Positions 61,108 to 64,000 of a stretch of DNA of 64,000 bases are shown piece by piece (the stretch's first letter is position 1; each line of letters opens with the position of its first letter). The position numbers were made by a program, and so were the translations under genes. Source of the DNA: Deinococcus sp. YIM 134068. Its GTDB lineage: Bacteria > Deinococcota > Deinococci > Deinococcales > Deinococcaceae. Below the pieces are notes generated by a model, which saw nothing but the letters and a program-made list of their open reading frames with translations, searched no databases and was not told where the DNA came from. Location of the stretch: assembly GCF_036543075.1 (NCBI RefSeq), contig NZ_JAZHPF010000020.1, forward strand, positions 1 through 64,000. Reading direction: 5' to 3'.

Positions 61108-62334
61108 GTGAGCGCACCGGGGCGAGGGGGGGCGGAGGCCGGGGCGGTCTCTGCCCCCTTGCCCGTCGTCCGCCCACACAAGCGAACGACGGGCGATGTC
61201 CTCGCGGTCCTGGCCCTCGCCGCGCTCCCGATGGCGGCGGGTGCCCTCTTGCCGTGGGTGCTCCTGCGGCCCAACCGCCTCGCGCCCGGCGAGTACCTGG
61301 GGCTGCCCCCCGTGCTGGGCGCGGTGGCGCTGGGTCTTGCCTTCCTCCCCCTCCTCACCGCCCGGCTCCGGCCCGGCCTGACCTGGCTGCCCGCCTCCCT
61401 CGCCCCCGTGCTGGGCGTGTGGCTCCTCGGCGACCGGACGGGGGCGGCCCTTGTGGGTCAGGCGGAGTTCGCGCGGGCGAGCGCGGCGGCGGGACTGTGG
61501 CTGTTCCTGCTCGGGTCGGGCGTGGCGGTGTACGGGGCGCGGCTGGTGGCTCCAGGACGGGTCTCCCCTCTCCTCCCGTGGCTCTGCCTCCCCATCGTCC
61601 TTGCCCTCTCGGTGGGCGGGCACCTCTCCTCGTGGTCGGTGCTGGCCGAGGCGCGGAGCGAGGGGCCGCGCTGGGGGCAGGAACTCGCGCGGCACCTGTG
61701 GCTCGTCGGGTGGGCGCTGAGTCTCGCCGTGGGGATCGGCGCGCCGCTGGCCGTGTGGGCGAGCGGGCGGGAGCGGGTGGCATCGCTCGTGCTGGGCTTG
61801 GCAAACGCGGTGCAGACGGTCCCCAGCCTCGCGCTGCTGGGGCTGCTCATCGCGCCGCTCTCGGCCCTCGCCACCGCGTTTCCCGCCCTGCGCGACCTGG
61901 GCGTGAGCGGCATCGGGACAGCGCCCGCGCTCGTCGCCCTGACCCTCTACGCGCTGCTCCCCGTGCTGCGAAACGGGGTGGTCGCGCTGCGCGGCGTGCC
62001 CCCCAGCGTGGTAGACGCCGCGCGGGGCATGGGCATGTCGCCGGGGCAACTGTTCTGGCGGGTGCGGCTGCCGCTGGCGCTCCCCGTGTGGCTGGGAGGG
62101 CTGCGGCAGGCGGCGGTTCTGCTCGTCGGGGTGGCCGCCGTCGCCGCCCTGATCGGGGCGGGGGGGCTGGGCGTGTACATCTTCAAGGGACTTCAGAGCG
62201 CCGCCGCCGACCTCATCCTGCTCGGGGCCGTGCCCGCCGCACTCCTCGCCCTGGGGCTGGACGCGGCCCTGCGCGGGCTGGAGGTCCTGCTGGGGCACAG
62301 GCTCGGACGGGTTGCCGGGAGGGAGGCGGCGTGA
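61108..62334 (+). CDS. Osmoprotectant ABC transporter permease
   Basis: A roughly 408-residue permease with about eight or nine TM helices. The first half (TM at about 33-52, 62-80, 85-105, 125-142, 155-172) is an extra domain. The second half is a BPD_transp_1 permease with VQTVPSLALLGLL and the ATPase-coupling EAA loop VDAARGMGMSPGQLFWRVRLPLALP. The start is uncertain: GTG 61108 (VSAPGRGG) or GTG 61090. Its stop overlaps the ATPase start as GTGA. It shows clear homology with the permease at 63260. Confidence 0.88.
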   Translation: MSAPGRGGAEAGAVSAPLPVVRPHKRTTGDVLAVLALAALPMAAGALLPWVLLRPNRLAPGEYLGLPPVLGAVALGLAFLPLLTARLRPGLTWLPASLAPVLGVWLLGDRTGAALVGQAEFARASAAAGLWLFLLGSGVAVYGARLVAPGRVSPLLPWLCLPIVLALSVGGHLSSWSVLAEARSEGPRWGQELARHLWLVGWALSLAVGIGAPLAVWASGRERVASLVLGLANAVQTVPSLALLGLLIAPLSALATAFPALRDLGVSGIGTAPALVALTLYALLPVLRNGVVALRGVPPSVVDAARGMGMSPGQLFWRVRLPLALPVWLGGLRQAAVLLVGVAAVAALIGAGGLGVYIFKGLQSAAADLILLGAVPAALLALGLDAALRGLEVLLGHRLGRVAGREAA

Positions 62335-63263
62335 TCGAGCTTCAGCACCTGGAGAAGCGGTACGGCGAGGCTTACGCGGTCCGCGACCTCAGCCTCACCT
62401 TCCCCGAGGGCGAGGTCACGGCCCTGCTCGGCCCCTCGGGCTGCGGCAAGACGACCACCCTGCGGATGATCAACCGCCTCACCGAGCCGGGCGGCGGGCG
62501 GGTCCTCCTCGGCGGGCGCGACACGCGGACCCTGCGCCCGGAGGAGCTGCGCCGGGGCATCGGCTACGTCATCCAGCAGATCGGCCTCTTTCCCCACCTC
62601 AGCGTCGCGCAGAACGTGGCGACCGTGCCGGAGCTGCTGGGCCGCGACCGCCGGGCAACGGCGCGCCGGGTGGACGAGCTGCTCGACCTCGTGGGGCTGG
62701 ACCCGGACGTGTTCCGCGACCAGCGGCCCGGTGCCCTCTCGGGCGGGCAGGCCCAGCGGGTCGGCGTGGCCCGCGCCCTCGCCGCCGACCCGCCCGTGCT
62801 GCTGATGGACGAACCCTTCGGCGCGCTCGACCCCCTCGCCCGCGAGCGGTTACAGGACGCCTTCCGCGACATCCAGCGGCGGCTCCGAAAGACGGTCGTG
62901 CTCGTCACCCACGACATCGACGAGGCGCTGAGACTGGGTGACCGCCTCGCCCTGATGCGGGGGGGTACGCTCGTCCAGTTCGGCACGCCGGGCGAGTTGC
63001 TGGGTCAGCCCGCCAGCCCGTTCGTGCGCTCCTTCCTGGGGGAGGACGCGCCCCTGCGCCTCCTCGCGGGCCGCCCCGCCGCCGAGTTCGCGCGGCCCGG
63101 CGACGCGGACGGTCTGCCGCAGGTGGACGCCGCCCTGGACGCCCGCAGCGCCCTCGGGGTCATGCTGCGCGAGGGGGTGGACGCCCTCGCCGTCACCGAG
63201 GATGGGGTGACGCGCGGCGTCCTGCGCTGGGCCGACCTGCGGGTGGACGGGGGGCGGGCGTGA
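62331..63263 (+). CDS. Osmoprotectant ABC transporter ATPase (ProV/OpuCA-type)
   Basis: A 310-residue ABC ATPase with Walker A GPSGCGKTTT, a Q-loop, the signature LSGGQAQRVGVARAL, Walker B VLLMDEPFGALDP and the H-loop THDIDEA. After the ATPase core (about 1-240) the C-terminal part (VDAALDARSALGVMLREGVDALAVTEDGVTRGVL) looks like a single CBS-type module, as in osmosensing OpuCA. GTG 62331 and the next gene's GTG 63260 both make GTGA overlaps. Confidence 0.93.
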   Translation: MIELQHLEKRYGEAYAVRDLSLTFPEGEVTALLGPSGCGKTTTLRMINRLTEPGGGRVLLGGRDTRTLRPEELRRGIGYVIQQIGLFPHLSVAQNVATVPELLGRDRRATARRVDELLDLVGLDPDVFRDQRPGALSGGQAQRVGVARALAADPPVLLMDEPFGALDPLARERLQDAFRDIQRRLRKTVVLVTHDIDEALRLGDRLALMRGGTLVQFGTPGELLGQPASPFVRSFLGEDAPLRLLAGRPAAEFARPGDADGLPQVDAALDARSALGVMLREGVDALAVTEDGVTRGVLRWADLRVDGGRA

Positions 63264-64000
63264 CGGTGGCGCTCTCCGCCCGCCCACTTCGGTGTCTCCC
63301 CTGGGGCGTGGTCGTCTGGCCCACGCTGCTCGCCCTGTGCCTGCTCCCCGGCGTGCTGCCCCGGCTGCTGGCCTCCCTCTCGCCGGGCGGCCCGCTCACC
63401 TTCGAGCCGCCATTGTGGAGGCTCACCCTGACGCACCTCGCCCTGGTGGGGCTGGCGACGGGGGCCGTGCTGGGGCTGGGGCTGCCCCTCGCCGTCGCCG
63501 TCACGAGGCCGGGGCGGGAGGCTTTGCGGCACCTCGCGGAGGCGCTCGTCGGCCTGGGGCAGACCGTGCCCACCCTCGCCATCCTCGCGCTCGCCGTGCC
63601 CACCCTGGGCTTCGGCTGGCCGCCGACGCTGCTGGGGCTGGTCGCCTACGGCCTCGTGCCCGTCGTCGGCAACGCCGTCGCGGGCCTCCTCGCCGTGGAC
63701 GCGGGCGTGCTGGACGCGGCGCGCGGCATGGGGATGACGGGGCGGCAGAGGCTGTGGCACGTCGAACTCCCGCTCGCCTGGCCCGTCCTCCTCGCGGGCG
63801 TCCGCACGGCGACGGTCTACAACGTTGGCACGGCGACGGTCGGCGCGGCGCTCGGGGCGGGGGGGCTGGGCCAGCCCATCATCGACGGTCTGTCGCAGCA
63901 GAACACGGGCCTCGTCCTTGCGGGAGCACTGCTTGCCGCCCTCCTGGCCCTGAGCCTGGACGCCCTACTGGACCTTGTGGTCCCACGTGGGGGCACTTGA
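63260..64000 (+). CDS. Osmoprotectant ABC transporter permease
   Basis: A 246-residue permease with six TM helices. It has the LGQTVPTLAILALAVPTLG motif and the EAA loop LDAARGMGMTGRQRLWHVELPLAWPV. GLGQPIIDGLSQQN and LSLDALLDLVVPR close it as in ProW/OpuCB. It starts at GTG 63260 overlapping the ATPase stop. The TGA is the last three bases of the window, so the gene is complete. With the permease at 61108 it would form the heterodimeric channel. Confidence 0.92.
   Translation: MTVALSARPLRCLPWGVVVWPTLLALCLLPGVLPRLLASLSPGGPLTFEPPLWRLTLTHLALVGLATGAVLGLGLPLAVAVTRPGREALRHLAEALVGLGQTVPTLAILALAVPTLGFGWPPTLLGLVAYGLVPVVGNAVAGLLAVDAGVLDAARGMGMTGRQRLWHVELPLAWPVLLAGVRTATVYNVGTATVGAALGAGGLGQPIIDGLSQQNTGLVLAGALLAALLALSLDALLDLVVPRGGT

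Overview
The window is a gene-dense, roughly 70% GC stretch of a Deinococcus-type chromosome. The evidence is the family content: a DnaJ without a zinc finger in a dnaK-grpE-dnaJ cluster, a LysN-like aminotransferase close to the Thermus type, a futalosine (MqnB) route to menaquinone, outer-membrane TolC-like proteins, and many start codons sitting 5-8 nt behind a TANNNT -10 box, the leaderless arrangement known from Deinococcus. No phage, CRISPR array or complete insertion sequence is visible.

Layout. 1-5 kb: 5' part of ftsH (minus, running off the edge) back to back with the heat-shock cluster dnaK-grpE-dnaJ, which has a near-consensus promoter and a HAIR-like HspR site. 5-10 kb: a CBS-domain protein, a secreted subtilase, an unknown secreted protein and class II aldolase. 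10-13 kb: LysN-like aminotransferase, murI and rph. 13-18 kb: two TolC-like proteins divergent from a response regulator/kinase pair. 18-27 kb: a VIT-like membrane protein, secreted FG-GAP-like protein, Rieske protein, mqnB, flotillin plus NfeD, mutM-pdxH, a small membrane protein and pcp. 27-30 kb: ppk1. 30-36.5 kb: fatty-acid synthesis locus fabH-fabD-dinB-lipoprotein-fabG-(45-aa peptide)-acpP-fabF, with a palindromic operator at its promoter. 36.5-38.6 kb: trigger factor behind tRNA-Leu and tRNA-His. 38.7-51.6 kb: acyl-CoA dehydrogenase, an alpha/beta hydrolase that has lost its nucleophile, phosphoesterase, rhodanese, SufE, RdgB, DUF1045-type protein, corA with upstream small ORFs, ferredoxin, and a second two-component operon carrying an acetyltransferase and a nucleotidyltransferase. 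51.6-54 kb: rplU-rpmA-obgE with a structured leader. 54-64 kb: envelope proteins, a PlsY-like acyltransferase, a MoeB/ThiF-like E1 enzyme, and a four-gene osmoprotectant ABC transporter ending exactly at the window end.

How genes work together. Many operons are tightly coupled: ATGA, GTGA or TTGA stop/start overlaps join murI-rph, the two-component pairs, the TolC pair, fabH-fabD-dinB, lipoprotein-fabG, mutM-pdxH, plsY with its neighbour, and the ABC transporter genes. Intergenic DNA is rich in two things: hairpins built from degenerate short words (CCAGC, GCTGAC, GTCGAGG and GCGGGA types) and a dispersed CCCTCTCC-rich repeat family.

The most interesting items are the corA leader (two small ORFs with strong ribosome binding sites and a G7 run that sets the frame), the Ser-to-Gly change in the hydrolase, the 45-residue basic/hydrophobic peptide with a hairpin leader in the fab locus, the bulged hairpin ahead of rplU, and the perfect palindrome on the fabH promoter.
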